Shown one piece after another: positions 11,780 to 22,186 of a DNA stretch of 64,000 nt. Position 1 is the stretch's first letter; every line of letters begins with the position of its first letter. Where the stretch lies: contig QANY01003987.1 of the NCBI GenBank assembly GCA_003255025.1, positions 685,546-749,545 on the forward strand, given 5' to 3'. The position numbers and the translations under genes were made by a program. The notes under the pieces were generated by a model, which worked only from the letters and a program-made list of their open reading frames with translations, ran no database searches and was not told where the DNA came from. Source of the stretch: Datisca glomerata (Eukaryota > Streptophyta > Magnoliopsida > Cucurbitales > Datiscaceae).

Positions 11780-12003
11780 ATATGTTATTTCATTATGTTT
11801 ATGTAGTCAATGAACTATTTACATGTTGTTTATGTAGTTTAAGACTATTTACATGCCATTTATGTAGCTTATGAACTATTTACATGCTGTCAATATAGTT
11901 TATGACCTATTTACATGTTGTTTATGTAGTTTATGAATCATTTAGGTGTTGTTTATGTATACGAACCTTTTACCTATTGTTTATGTATTTTATGAACTTT
12001 TTA
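11780..12003. repeat. Minisatellite, unit about 36 bp
   Basis: About six diverged copies of TTTATGTAGTTTATGAAC followed by TATTTACATGTTG inside the MULE-like element. Confidence 0.75.
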
Positions 12004-12060
12004 CAGCAGGTATGATAATTTTCCCAACCTAGGCCTACCCCTCCTAGTCAAGTAAGTTCT

Positions 12061-12680
12061 TTAATGTTTACATAGGTTTATATAACATTGTTCCTACCAT
12101 GCAATTAAATTTTGTAATGCTCTTTCCAAGTCCAAAGTGCACCCCAAAGTTCAACTCAGGTTCAAAGGTCATCCCCAAGAGTATCACAAAGAGAATCTCA
12201 AGTAAGTAATTGCATTTCGATATTGTGTTTTGCTACTGTGTTGCATTTTGGGACCTTTTTTTCTACTGAAATTAGACATTTTTGTGGGGACTATTTTGCT
12301 ACTATTTTTTTTGTACTATCTTGCTACTGTGGGGACTGTTTTGCTGCTGAATTGGGACTATTTTGCTACTATTTTTAGATTTTTGTGGGGACTATTCTGC
12401 TGCTGAATTTTGTATTATTTTTTGCTACTATTTTTGTGGGGACTATTCTACTGCTGAATTGGGACTATTTTGTGAATTTTTATGGGGAGTTGAAACTATT
12501 TTTTACTATTTTTGCTAAATCAGGTTCTTATATACAGTAAAGAAACTCAACCTAGTCAAGATGTACAATGATTATCTCATAATTCTAACACAGGGAGGAT
12601 AGGAAGAGGAAGGAGATGATCTTTGTGAACTATATTTTGAAGCATATGATATGACAGATGAAAATGATGTGCTATGAAAA
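12061..12680 (+). pseudogene. Exon-like fragments of an unrecognised gene
   Basis: Short stretches with splice-like borders occur inside the MULE-like element. One near 12127-12202 reads as a Ser/Gln-rich peptide ending in AG/GTAAGT. Another near 12530-12680 includes an acidic end, EAYDMTDENDV, before a stop. Between them lies a repeat built on TTTGCTACTATTTT and GTGGGGACTATTCTGC (12225-12515). I cannot name the parent gene; it may be a captured host gene or the end of an element gene. Confidence 0.3.
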
Positions 12681-12945
12681 TTGTTTTGTAGTAGATGACA
12701 GGTGGATATGACAATTAGCCAATTATTTTGTTGAATGATATGATATGACAGTTAAATAGCAACTATATTACACATCCGTTGAAAATAACATATAATAATA
12801 GGTTAATACATTACGATGAGAAGTGCTATTACAATTAGAAAAATGAATGTTTCTCTATTCATCAAAAGATCTACTTATGATTTAAATAACTTTATACATA
12901 AAAAATATTGAAATGACACAAAAAATTTTGATACACCAAATTATA

Positions 12946-13253
12946 TTAAAGTTGATTTTTTTCAAGTTTGGGAATTTGGGCATCGAGTCTAGCATTGTGA
13001 GCAAAGAGGGTTGCATGGTTCTCATTGAATTGTCTGACTTCATCTTCTACCTTCATAATCCCCGTGTTTTTTACTGGAACATCATATCATTCAAAATAAC
13101 TGCAATTGAACCCTTCCAGCCATTGAGCATAACAAAAAAAAATCTTCTACCTAGATTTTCATGTGTCGTAGATGTCCTTAATGGAGCTTTTAAACCGCAA
13201 TATAAAATCCTTCTTAACCTTTTAGAAACAGAAACACTGCTTGATGAAATCAT
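12946..13253 (-). pseudogene. GRF-type zinc-finger protein, broken
   Basis: On the minus strand an ATG at 13253 opens a frame with YCGLKAPLRTSTTHENLG followed by RRFF, the hallmark of GRF-type zinc fingers (C-x-CG-x2-A-x2-RTS-x4-NPGRRFF). After RRFF the frame shifts by one: the alternate frame continues with a Cys, a second Cys and a YFE-stop-YD motif (normally YF-x-W-x-D, the Trp now TGA), then a short coiled-coil-like tail ending in a stop at 12946-12948. Length near 100 codons fits the small plant GRF proteins, whose function is poorly known. One frameshift, one internal stop and a lost first Cys make it a pseudogene. Confidence 0.7.
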
Positions 13254-13749
13254 TTTTTATAAAAAGAAAAACTGTAAAAAATTTGGTAGAAAGTCAATTA
13301 GAAAAATAGCAAAATTTATTCATGAAAGAGAAAAATAAATATGATCGATAAAAACCAAAATTGAACTTTAAGGAGACTAAACCCGAATCGCTGCTGAAAC
13401 TAGAGGAGAATTTGTCAAAATTTTGACAAATCAGTGAAGAATGAGATACAATTTGTGGCTGAGTTTTGGATGAAAAATGATGGGTTGAATTAGGAAAAAA
13501 AATAGATATGTGTCTTGCATGTGATCATTTAACAACTATTTGACTGTTAATAGAATAAGTGAGTGGATAGAGAAAGTTAAATGATAAGAAAAAGTAATTT
13601 AAGAGGTATGATGGTATTGAGTCAATGTGCATGAATTCTCATTATATTAATTCTCAAAATAAAGAAAGAAAGAAATAGAAAACAGGTATTCTCCCAAAGA
13701 AACGGGTTTTGCACTGCCAACCAATTATGAGTTCCTCTACGTTTTGTTG

Positions 13750-13990
13750 ACGTGTCAGCACTGGAGTAACGGGCCCAGAAGCTCCTCGTCCAATGATTTT
13801 GTGACCTTCTAAGTAATCAAAAAATCCTCCAACAAATTCAATCTAATCTTTTGATCAAATGATTATCTTTAATTATTTTTAATCAAACGCTAATTCAAAA
13901 TCTGAAACAAATTCTAGATAATTCCAAGTAAAACAGAAATTTGTTTCAATTCTTATCGGAAATTTGTTTTTTTTTTCCTTACTTATAAAA
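13750..13990 (+). promoter_or_regulatory. Putative cupin gene promoter
   Basis: A TATA box, TATAAAA, lies at 13984-13990, about 113 bp before the cupin ATG, leaving room for a leader of 80-90 bases. Upstream are ACGTGTC at 13750-13756, matching the core of abscisic-acid response elements, and GGGCCCA at 13771-13777, a site II-like element. Inferred from sequence only. Confidence 0.5.
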
Positions 13991-14102
13991 GCGGAAGGAT
14001 TGGGGACGATTTTCACAGTTGAAGTTGTAAAAATTTTCTTTGTTTCTTCTACTTTTTGCTGTTTGGTTGCTGGAATTTGCGTAGAAAGTAAGAGAAAAGA
14101 AA

Positions 14103-15956
14103 ATGGAGATTGATCTTACTCCACAGTTATCTAAGAAGGTGTATGGAGGCAATGGTGGCTCGTACTACGCTTGGAGTCCATCTGAACTTCCGATGCTGCG
14201 TGAAGGTAATATTGGTGCATCCAAGCTTACCCTTGAGAAGAATGGCTTTGCTCTTCCTCGTTATTCTGATTCTTCCAAGGTTGCTTACGTCCTCCAGGGT
14301 AAACTTTTTCTCTCCCCTCACTTTCTCCCTCTCATTTTTCTTATTTCGTGTAGTTTTGATTTTATTATGTTTGTGTTTGTACGTCAACTGCAATATCAAT
14401 ATCATCGTCATCGTAAGAACTTTTCCCTACTTGATTTCAATTTTGTTTCGTAATTGTTATAGCGATACTTGTGTTTTTTAATTGCTCTGATTACGACAGT
14501 ACTGTATTGCTTATGTGCCTCATTGATGGTTGTGCTCTGATGATCGGCTTTATTTTTCACTTGTTTGTTGATCACCGATTTCCTTTTCCTTTTTTTATTA
14601 CGATCAAGAAAGTTTTTCTGTTTACTCCTGAAATTTAGTATATCCTTTAGCTAAATTTGGTGTTACAGCATCGGATTTTTTTCCCCTGAACTTTGGATTT
14701 TGCAACTCAATTAGTAGGGCCGAGTAAAATGTTCAGTACCTCAATTCAAATGGAAAATATTAAAAGAGTAGATTAGTTTGATTGTTGATTTATGACAGTA
14801 TTTCATATTATAATTGAAGAATTTGATTGCATCAGTACTACATATTCTAATTGCATCAGTACTTACTATATTACGAAATTGGCCTGTTTTCAATTGATTT
14901 TCCAGCTATTTTGTTGTTTTGTTCAATGTTAATTGATGGAGTTTTGGACTCGATTGTTTATAGGACAAGGAGTAGCTGGAATTGTTCTTCCAGAATCAGA
15001 AGAAAAGGTCATTGCAATCAAGAAGGGAGATGCAATTGCTCTTCCATTTGGGGTTGTTACATGGTGGTATAACAAGGAAGACACTGAGTTGGTCGTTCTT
15101 TTCTTAGGTGATACCTCAAAAGCTCACAGATCCGGTGAGTTTACAGACTTTCACCTAACCGGATCCAACGGAATTTTCACCGGCTTCTCAACTGAGTTCG
15201 TCGGTCGAGCATGGGATTTGGATGAGAAATCTGTTAAGTCTATCGTGGGAAACCAATCAGGCAAAGGCATTGTCCAGCTTAATGAAGGCTTTAAATTGCC
15301 TGAGCCAAAGAAAGAAGACCGAGAGGGTATGGTTTTGAACTGTGAGGAAGCTCCATTAGATGTTGATATCAAGAATGGAGGTAGGGTGGTAGTCTTAAAC
15401 ACAAAGAACCTTCCATTAGTCGGTCAGGTCGGGCTCGGGGCTGATCTAGTCCGGTTGGATGGAAGTGCTATGTGTTCTCCTGGATTTTCTTGTGACTCAG
15501 CACTACAGGTTACTTACATTGTTCGGGGAAGCGGCCGAGTCCAAGTCGTTGGTGTTGATGGCCGTAGGGTTCTGGAAACAACCGTGAAGGGTGGTAATTT
15601 GTTCATCGTGCCGAGGTTCTTTGTCGTTTCAAAGATTGCCGATCCAGATGGGTTGGAATGGTTTTCTATTATCACAACTCCTAAGTAAGTCTTAATCATA
15701 GATTTATCAATTTATTCAAATGGTTACACTGTTTATCAATTTATTCAAATGGTTACACTGTTTATCAATTTATTCAAATGGTATTCTTGTTCTTGGTGTC
15801 AGTCCAATATTTACACACTTAGCTGGAAGCATTGGAGTGTGGAAAGCTTTATCTCCTGAAGTAATCCAGGCAGCATGCAGTGTGGAGCCAGAGTTGGAGA
15901 AACTTTTCTCTTCCAAGAGGACTGCTGATGCCATTTTCTTCCCTCCACCAAATTAA
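14103..15956 (+). CDS. Two-domain cupin protein (11S-globulin-like, cytosolic type), 3 exons
   Basis: Exons 14103-14298, 14964-15684 and 15803-15956 join to 1071 nt, i.e. 356 aa, all introns GT..AG. The start MEIDLTPQLSKKVYGG has no signal peptide, unlike seed storage globulins, so a cytosolic protein is expected. Residues about 20-150 form the first cupin barrel, with KGDAIALPFG at 86-95; the metal-binding His positions are not conserved (PRYSDS and GVVTWWYN), as in storage globulins. The second barrel covers about 190-330 with GGNLFIVPRFF. NPIFTHLAGS is created across the last junction. The length and sequence fit the RmlC-like cupins related to Arabidopsis At1g07750/At2g28680. Their biochemical role is not established and this copy probably lacks metal catalysis. 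Reading frame intact. Confidence 0.93.
15703..15781 (+). repeat. 29-bp tandem repeat filling cupin intron 2
   Basis: TTTATCAATTTATTCAAATG plus GTTACACTG is present as two complete and one partial copy with no differences. It makes up about two thirds of the 118-bp intron 15685-15802 and ends about 20 bp before the acceptor AG. Identity of the copies points to recent expansion. Confidence 0.9.
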
Positions 15957-15998
15957 TTAGGTTTATATTCGGCATACCTTGGCTTCCATATTCACTTC

Positions 15999-16004
15999 AA
16001 TAAA
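15999..16004 (+). terminator. Polyadenylation signal of the cupin gene
   Basis: AATAAA lies 43 bases after the cupin stop codon, followed by a GT/T-rich stretch. It is the canonical plant near-upstream element. Its use is inferred. Confidence 0.5.
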
Positions 16005-16827
16005 GGCTTTCAATAAGGCTCTTATTCATGCTTTTTTTGGGTCAAGGACTCTTACTCTTGCTTTACAACAGGAATATTAGCAAATTTGATCTGACTATTG
16101 GGATTTTCCATATGGATTAATTCAAGTTGCTTCTGACTGATTATAGTTTTGAGAGTCCTCTTATATGTTGTCTTAATTTTATTTGATTTATTTGGTACCC
16201 ATTCATGGGCAACTAATACTTGTAACAAGATGAGTGAAGGAGAATCAATAATACTATTACGCTCGACGCTGCAATAACTTGATAGCATATTCATGGCGTA
16301 GACGGTCGATGAAATTTTATAAAAAAATGCCATGTAACATCGATTTGCTTAGTACTACTATGAGCTGACGGTATATGTAGTCTCACATTCAATATGATAA
16401 ATGTATATTGTAAAGAAAAAAATTAAACGTTTAATCATGAGGTGTATGAGTGATTTCATACTTACCATCACATTATAAAAATGTTAAACATTGTGGTGTT
16501 ACATGCCTCAATTTTATATCCTACTAGGCATGATATATTTATTTTGCAGATGGGAATGTTATGAATATACCAGACAATTTTTTCTTCAAAAAGTAAGTTT
16601 TTAATGGAAACTATAAAAATTAAAAATGAATGTTGAGTAAAGACTAGTTTAGAGATTCTACACAGTCTCCTCTAATCGAAATCCATAAGACGTATCCAAA
16701 TGAAGAAATTTTATGAAAATTGTCATGCTGGCATAACAGAATCAGAGGGGTAATGGGGTGAAACATAGAGGAAAGAGATCATCGACAGAGAAATATTATT
16801 CATTCGTAATCGTCTCCATCCCTTTCA
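16005..16827. other. Intergenic sequence between cupin and PPR genes
   Basis: About 0.8 kb with no gene recognised on either strand. It should hold the end of the cupin 3' untranslated region and the promoter and leader of the PPR gene; no convincing TATA box is seen before the PPR start. Confidence 0.5.
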
Positions 16828-18219
16828 ATGAACTCAGCAATCAAAGCCATCAACCAAACAAAGCCAATCCCATTTCACCATTTCATCAATCTCATGCGTT
16901 TCCACTCACACCGAACTGTTCGTCCAAACAAAGCCAACAACACTATTAATCGCCATGAACGACCCCACAGACCTCCCCACAAGCTTCGCCATCGCATTCC
17001 TTTCGTCGATAACATTAAGGAAATACACGACTCAAATGAGGCGTTCTCTCTCTATCAAGAATATCACCAAATGGGTTTCAATCACGATTACCCTTCTTAC
17101 GCTGCTCTTATTTACAAGTTGGCTCGTTCTCGCAATTTTAAAGCTGTTGATACAATTCTCGGTCACATTCTCGACAGAAATATTCGGTGCATGGAGACAC
17201 TCTTTATCGCTTTGATTCAACATTACGGGAAAGCTGATTTAGTCGAGAAAGCCATCGAGGCTTTTCATCAAATGCCTTCTTTCAATTGCTCCCGTACATT
17301 GCAGTCCTTCAATGCTTTACTTAATGTTCTAGTTGATAATGATCGAATTTCATATGCAAATGACATGTTTAATCGTTCATATAAGATGGGTTTCCGTCCG
17401 AATTCAATTTCTTATAACATAATGATTAAAGCTTCTCTTGCGAAAGGTGAGTGGGACAATGCCTGCAAGATGTTCGACGAAATGCTTGAGAAGAAAGTGC
17501 CACCTACTGTGGTGACCTATAACAGTTTTATAGGGTTTTTGAGTAGAAAGGGTGACTCAGATAAGGCAATGAGTTTGCTTGAGGACATGATTAGAAAAGG
17601 GAAGCATCCTAATGCAGTTACATACGCGTTGTTAATGGAAGGTTTGTGTTTCTTAGGCAAATACAAGGAAGCGAAGAACTTAATGTTTGATATGGACTAT
17701 AAAGGGTGTAAACCACGGGCTGTGAATTATGGTGTTTTGATGAATGATCTTGGAAAGAGAGGGAAGATTGAGGAGGCGAAATCTTTACTTAACGAGATGA
17801 AGAAACGGAGGTTTAAACCAGATGTGGTGACTTATAACATGTTGGTAAATTATCTATGCAAAGAAGGTAGAGCCGCAGATGCCTATAAATTTTTGATTGA
17901 GATGCAAGTGGGAGGGTGTGAGCCAAATGCGGCTACATATCGAGTAATGGTTGACGGGTTTTGCAGTGTTGGGGATTTCGATGGGGGTTTTAAGATTTTG
18001 AATGCCATGTTGAGTAGTAGGCATTGCCCTCGTATACAAACTTTTATCTGTTTGGCCATAGGTCTTCTGAAGGGTGGGAAAATTGATAGCGCGTGCTTTG
18101 TATTGGAGGAGATGGAGAGGAGACAGATGGAATTTGATAAAGATGCTTGGGAAACTCTAGTCACGGAGGCTTGTGATAATGATGCAAATGCAAGTGGTCT
18201 TGTAAATGAACTCGTGTGA
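16828..18219 (+). CDS. P-type pentatricopeptide repeat protein, probably mitochondrial
   Basis: Intronless 463-aa frame. PPR proteins bind organellar RNA, one base per repeat, and act in splicing, stability or translation. Ten 35-residue motifs run from about residue 88 to 437; from 193 on they are in strict 35-aa register, with signatures such as VTYNSFIGFLSRKGDSDKA. There is no E, DYW or SMR domain, so it is a pure P-class protein. The N-terminus is rich in Arg, His and Ser without acidic residues up to about residue 43, as in mitochondrial presequences. Met1 was chosen for the longest frame; Met23 (nucleotide 16894) starts an even more typical presequence and is a real alternative. It resembles Arabidopsis At1g07740, annotated as mitochondrial. 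RNA target unknown. Confidence 0.92.
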   Translation: MNSAIKAINQTKPIPFHHFINLMRFHSHRTVRPNKANNTINRHERPHRPPHKLRHRIPFVDNIKEIHDSNEAFSLYQEYHQMGFNHDYPSYAALIYKLARSRNFKAVDTILGHILDRNIRCMETLFIALIQHYGKADLVEKAIEAFHQMPSFNCSRTLQSFNALLNVLVDNDRISYANDMFNRSYKMGFRPNSISYNIMIKASLAKGEWDNACKMFDEMLEKKVPPTVVTYNSFIGFLSRKGDSDKAMSLLEDMIRKGKHPNAVTYALLMEGLCFLGKYKEAKNLMFDMDYKGCKPRAVNYGVLMNDLGKRGKIEEAKSLLNEMKKRRFKPDVVTYNMLVNYLCKEGRAADAYKFLIEMQVGGCEPNAATYRVMVDGFCSVGDFDGGFKILNAMLSSRHCPRIQTFICLAIGLLKGGKIDSACFVLEEMERRQMEFDKDAWETLVTEACDNDANASGLVNELV

Positions 18220-19875
18220 CAATTTGTGGCTCTTCATGGGGTTCTGCTGAAAAATGTTAACTAAAGAATTAGTGACCATATCAATTAGTTCTTGGTCGTA
18301 TTGCCAGTTAGAAGATTGGATATGGGTTGTCTTAGAAAGTGAATGGAATAATTGAATATATGATATTTACCGGCATTTTTATCGTGGATGGGTAGCGAGT
18401 TATGACTGTGCTGGTGCGTGGAGGCAGTTGGGCATAACCTGATCAGTATCTGGTGGTGTGGTGATTCATTCCATAGGGAGGGTGCAAGGTTTGATTGAAG
18501 TTAGAAATGCTTTGTCTTGATCTCTGTATGAGGCCATCAAAATCAATGGTTTTATGATATCTATTATTTCATAGGAGGGGGAAAAGGAGGAGGCTGGAGG
18601 AACGAACACCCATACGCTATTTGTGATTATTATGAAGGCAAAAATTGAAAGGATAAATTGGAAGAAAATTTAAAGCTAGAAGCTTAGAAGTGTTTGTATT
18701 GTCCTTGGCTTGGATAGATACACTATTCCAGTATGTTAATTCCAGAAACTGATAATGCATCGAAACTTGCTTATTTCTTCAGCATGTGATGCGTCTGAAA
18801 GCTGTTTGTCTATTTAGATGTATTCTTCCATGATGTAGAAGAATAAGGTGAGTCAGACAACACTTGGCTCTTGATTAGGCAAGGTGTAGTTGTTCCACAC
18901 CTTGTTTCGTTCGTTACAAGTCAATGAAAATTTCCTTTGATATTGGATGGTTTCTCTAATCAGAATGGAAAAACTATTGAGCTATATGGATTTGGAGTTG
19001 GTGAACTTAAAGCCTAACCACAACTCATATCCATAAAATTACAGGGCAAAAAGGGAAACTACACGTTTTAAATGAAAGTTTAGTAAATGGTCAGAGAATT
19101 AAAAATGGACAGAAATGATCCAAATAGACTTGGTGGATGTAAATGAATTAATAACTCACAACAAACCACCGATGATTTCATGTACAAATTTAAGAAGTTA
19201 AGTTATTTTTACAAAGAAAAATTCTCAGTGGTCATTTCATTAACTACTCTACCTTAAAAACATGTCTTTTCTTATCATTTTTCATAATTTTTTCGAAGTT
19301 GACCTGCTAAATGAAACCATGCCCTTGTATATTCAAGTTTTTTTTTTTTCAAAATTACTAATTCTACAAAAACTTAGAGTAGTGTGATTCGAACACAATT
19401 TTTTAAATAAAAAATAATAAGAAAAACTAACTTTACAGTTCAAACCGTAAAAATGCCGAATTTGTTTTTCTTGCAAAAATAACTGAAATTACACAGATGT
19501 AAATAGATTATTTATTTTATTTGGCCATTTTTTTCAAAAAAAATTCTGGCTATTTTTACAGTTTGAATTGAAAAGTTGATCATTTTTACAGTTTTTTTTA
19601 AATATAAATATGGAAGCTTAACAAAATGCGTTGATACATCTTATTAATATATTGTAAATATTAAAGCAGGGCTCTCTATAACTAATTGACATCCCAAATT
19701 GACATTTTGATGTTTCAAAGAATGGTCAAGTTTAAATTTATTTATATTTGAAATAATTTGTGATTATATTTTTAGTTGTAACGAATGCACCAAGTTATGG
19801 ATATGGAAGCACCTACTCCATTCCATCAACTCCACCATAATCAAATTCATTTCAATAAACTTCGTCCTCACCATT
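18220..19875. other. Intergenic sequence between PPR and dirigent genes
   Basis: No gene recognised. The first several hundred bases are less AT-rich and may be PPR 3' untranslated sequence. From about 19320 the sequence is very AT-rich, with several copies of a TTTTTACAGTTT phrase in both orientations that may be small repeat debris. Confidence 0.45.
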
Positions 19876-19882
19876 ATCATTC

Positions 19883-19889
19883 TATAAAC
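19883..19889 (+). promoter_or_regulatory. TATA box of the dirigent gene
   Basis: TATAAAC at 19883-19889 is 97 bp before the dirigent ATG, leaving a leader of about 65 bases. Position and context fit a core promoter. Confidence 0.5.
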
Positions 19890-19979
19890 ACACTCAAACA
19901 ATTCATTCCAATCCATCTTCAAAGAAAACTGTCCCAAGTTTGAAAAAAAACATTCTATTTTAATTCTCTTCAATCACCC

Positions 19980-20891
19980 ATGGCAGCTCTCGTATCTCTT
20001 TCCATTTCACTCAAGACCATAACATGGCTATTTGTCATAGCTCTCGCAATCGGACTCTCCACGTCGGCTCGAGTTCTCGTCGAGGAAGAAACACAAACGC
20101 AAACGCAAACGTCGATTCCCACTGTTTCTCCCAACCAACCTGCATCAACGCAGAATCCCAGTTCCATTCCATCTTCGGTCGTGCCAGGTACGGCCGCCGC
20201 TACTGTCGTTTCCAATGTTGGCCCTAACCACCCTTTGTCATTCTTCATGCATGACATATTGGGAGGCTCAACCCCATCTGCAAGGGCAGTAACTGGGATT
20301 GTTACCAACCCTGCAGTGAATGGCCAAGTCCCATTTGCTAAGCCAAATGGTGCAGTCCTCCCAGTTAACAATGGCATTCCCCAAAACAATAACAACAATG
20401 GACTCCTCAACAGCAATAACCTGCCATTCTTAACTGGTCTCGGTGGTAACACGGCCAACGTGATGCAAAACCTCGGGAACAACGGTAACAACTTCATTAA
20501 CGGGGCTCAGATCCCTACAGGAATGAGCCTACAAAAGCTTCTGTTTGGTACACTCACAGCATTTGACGATGAGCTTACAAAAGGGCACGAGCTTGGCTCC
20601 GGCCTAATCGGAAAAGCACAAGGATTCTACGTTGGGAGTTCCATAGACGGTACAAGTCAGACAATCGCTTTTACGGTTATGTTTGAGAGTGGTGGTTATG
20701 CCGATACGCTGAGCTTTTTCGGGGTGCATAGGACCGCTGTGTCAGAATCTCATATTGCTGTCATGGGAGGTACTGGGAAATATGTCAACGCGCAGGGGTA
20801 TGCGACAATGAAGACGATCCCGGGCGTCAATCAGCATAACACTGATGGTGTGGAGACTTTGCTGGAATTTACTGTTTATCTTGCTTATTAG
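19980..20891 (+). CDS. Dirigent protein with Asn/Gly-rich insertion (ESB1/DIR25-like)
   Basis: Single-exon frame of 303 aa. Residues 1-30 form a signal peptide (hydrophobic WLFVIALAIGLSTSA), so the product is secreted to the cell wall. A QTQTQT and Ser/Pro-rich linker follows. The dirigent domain starts at LSFFMHDILGG (86-96) with AVTGIVTNP (103-111), is interrupted by an insertion rich in Asn, Gly and Leu (about 112-176), and resumes with FGTLTAFDDELT (189-200) through GKAQGFYVGSS, FTVMFESGGYADTL, VMGGTGKYVNAQGYA and the end ETLLEFTVYLAY. Dirigent proteins steer radical coupling of phenoxy radicals; relatives with such an insertion, like Arabidopsis ESB1, help lay down lignin in the Casparian strip. 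The exact role here is inferred from family likeness. Confidence 0.93.
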   Translation: MAALVSLSISLKTITWLFVIALAIGLSTSARVLVEEETQTQTQTSIPTVSPNQPASTQNPSSIPSSVVPGTAAATVVSNVGPNHPLSFFMHDILGGSTPSARAVTGIVTNPAVNGQVPFAKPNGAVLPVNNGIPQNNNNNGLLNSNNLPFLTGLGGNTANVMQNLGNNGNNFINGAQIPTGMSLQKLLFGTLTAFDDELTKGHELGSGLIGKAQGFYVGSSIDGTSQTIAFTVMFESGGYADTLSFFGVHRTAVSESHIAVMGGTGKYVNAQGYATMKTIPGVNQHNTDGVETLLEFTVYLAY

Positions 20892-21693
20892 TATAAACAC
20901 TTTTAAAATGTGGGTGTGTTTTAAAGTATCTTGCTTATTACTTATGCATGTCATTTGATGGACTAAAAGGTATATATATATATATGTATACTTTATTTAC
21001 TTTTAATGCAATTTTCACTTTGAAAATTTGTCTATCTGTTACTTGACTTGGTTTGCTGGTAAATTAACTATTATCGCATGTCATGCACATAACAATTCTA
21101 AAATCTAGACTTCAATTTTCAGTACTACTTGAATACCGAGTGAGTCGAGATATAATTTGTTACTTGGTGTTTTGTACTAATTATAATAGAAACACAAGTA
21201 ATAGAACAAGTTTACCTACAAAAGAGGAGATGGAAGGATAAATTTTGTGCTAATGATATATGGTGAATTTCTCAGTAATCCCAAAAGCTTAGTTCAATCA
21301 TTTAAAATAAATGTTAACTTTCTGTCTCATGTATGGACCTGAAATTTCTTAATGGACCTATCAACACATCTAAGGCCGATCAGAAGGAGAAGGAAGTCGG
21401 GGCGTACAAATTTGTACCAAATAGACTGAACCAAAATGAACAAAAAGCGACCCGTACGGTCGATTCTTTAGGTGTATTTGGTTTGGTCCGGTTCACGAAA
21501 ATAGAAATTGAACTCGATTTAGAATTTCGTCGAATTTCAAACCGAACCGAATCAAGACTTAAATTTTTTAATATACTTTTATTGTTATTGTTATGCTTTC
21601 ACACACATATACCAGATAAACTAATTTCCAGAATAGAAAAGAAGCAAGAACAAAGAAGAACACCAACAAAATTATACCGGTCCTGTCTATCAA
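20892..21693. other. Non-coding sequence after the dirigent gene
   Basis: Contains the presumed 3' untranslated region and a short TA microsatellite near 20971-20985. An open stretch at 21333-21698 shows no recognisable domain and is probably chance. Confidence 0.45.
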
Positions 21694-22134
21694 TGTGATA
21701 GACCCACATCCAGTTTGTAGAGAACTGTCAGTCCACTATATGCTCAAAGGTTACAAAATGTGGAGTTACAGAGAAACTATTTCATATTGAAGAAGAAGAA
21801 AAATAGAGGAGATAATGCAGACTAGAAAATGCTCTTCTCGAGTTTTCTCAGCAGCCAAGCAATCTCCTTCTCTATCCTTTCTTCATGAGGCTTTACCCTC
21901 TCTCTCACAGTCACTCTTTCTCTCTCCCTCATAACTAACTCAATCATTACCATTCTGATATATTACCTCAGAATCATGCACACACAGGCACTGCAAAACA
22001 GATCTCCAAGTGGCAGCATGAGATTGAGCCAAGATATTGTCCACAACCAATTGATAACCAACTTATCCAACCTGGTAGCTACATACTTATAATGAGTATT
22101 TACAGCTACACCACTAAAATTGATACACATAACA
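21694..22134 (-). repeat. 3' LTR of a Copia remnant
   Basis: On the minus strand it begins TGTTATGTGTATCAATTT, directly after a CAAGGTGGAGAACT purine-rich tract (22135-22148) of the sort that precedes the 3' LTR in many plant Copia elements, and ends in ATCACA at 21694. No second copy is in the window, so the inner end is inferred from the TG..CA rule. Confidence 0.55.
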
Positions 22135-22186
22135 AGTTCTCCACCTTGTATCAAACTTAAGAGTGTCTTCCAATCATAAATCAGCT

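Larger units (their letters stand above)
11014..13640. mobile_element. MULE-like element with long terminal inverted repeats
   Basis: The left end (about 11014-11168) and the reverse complement of the right end (about 13508-13640) align along their length: TGCACTTTGCCTCAA against TGCACATTGACTCAA at the tips, GATCACGTGC against GATCACATGC at the inner edge. Inverted repeats of 130-155 bp are typical of Mutator-like elements. The flanking nine bases (11005-11013 and 13641-13649) match at six of nine positions, suggestive but not proof of a 9-bp target duplication. Inside are AG/GTAAGT splice-like sites on the plus strand, two minisatellites and a GRF zinc-finger pseudogene on the minus strand. 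No transposase was recognised, so it is probably non-autonomous. Confidence 0.6.

Noticed and set aside
12913..13338. A 141-codon plus-strand frame
   Set aside because: It is antisense to the GRF zinc-finger pseudogene and has no motif of its own.
14110..15402. Several other open frames overlapping the cupin exons on both strands
   Set aside because: The spliced plus-strand frame gives a complete 356-aa family-length protein with proper GT..AG sites; the others are shadows.
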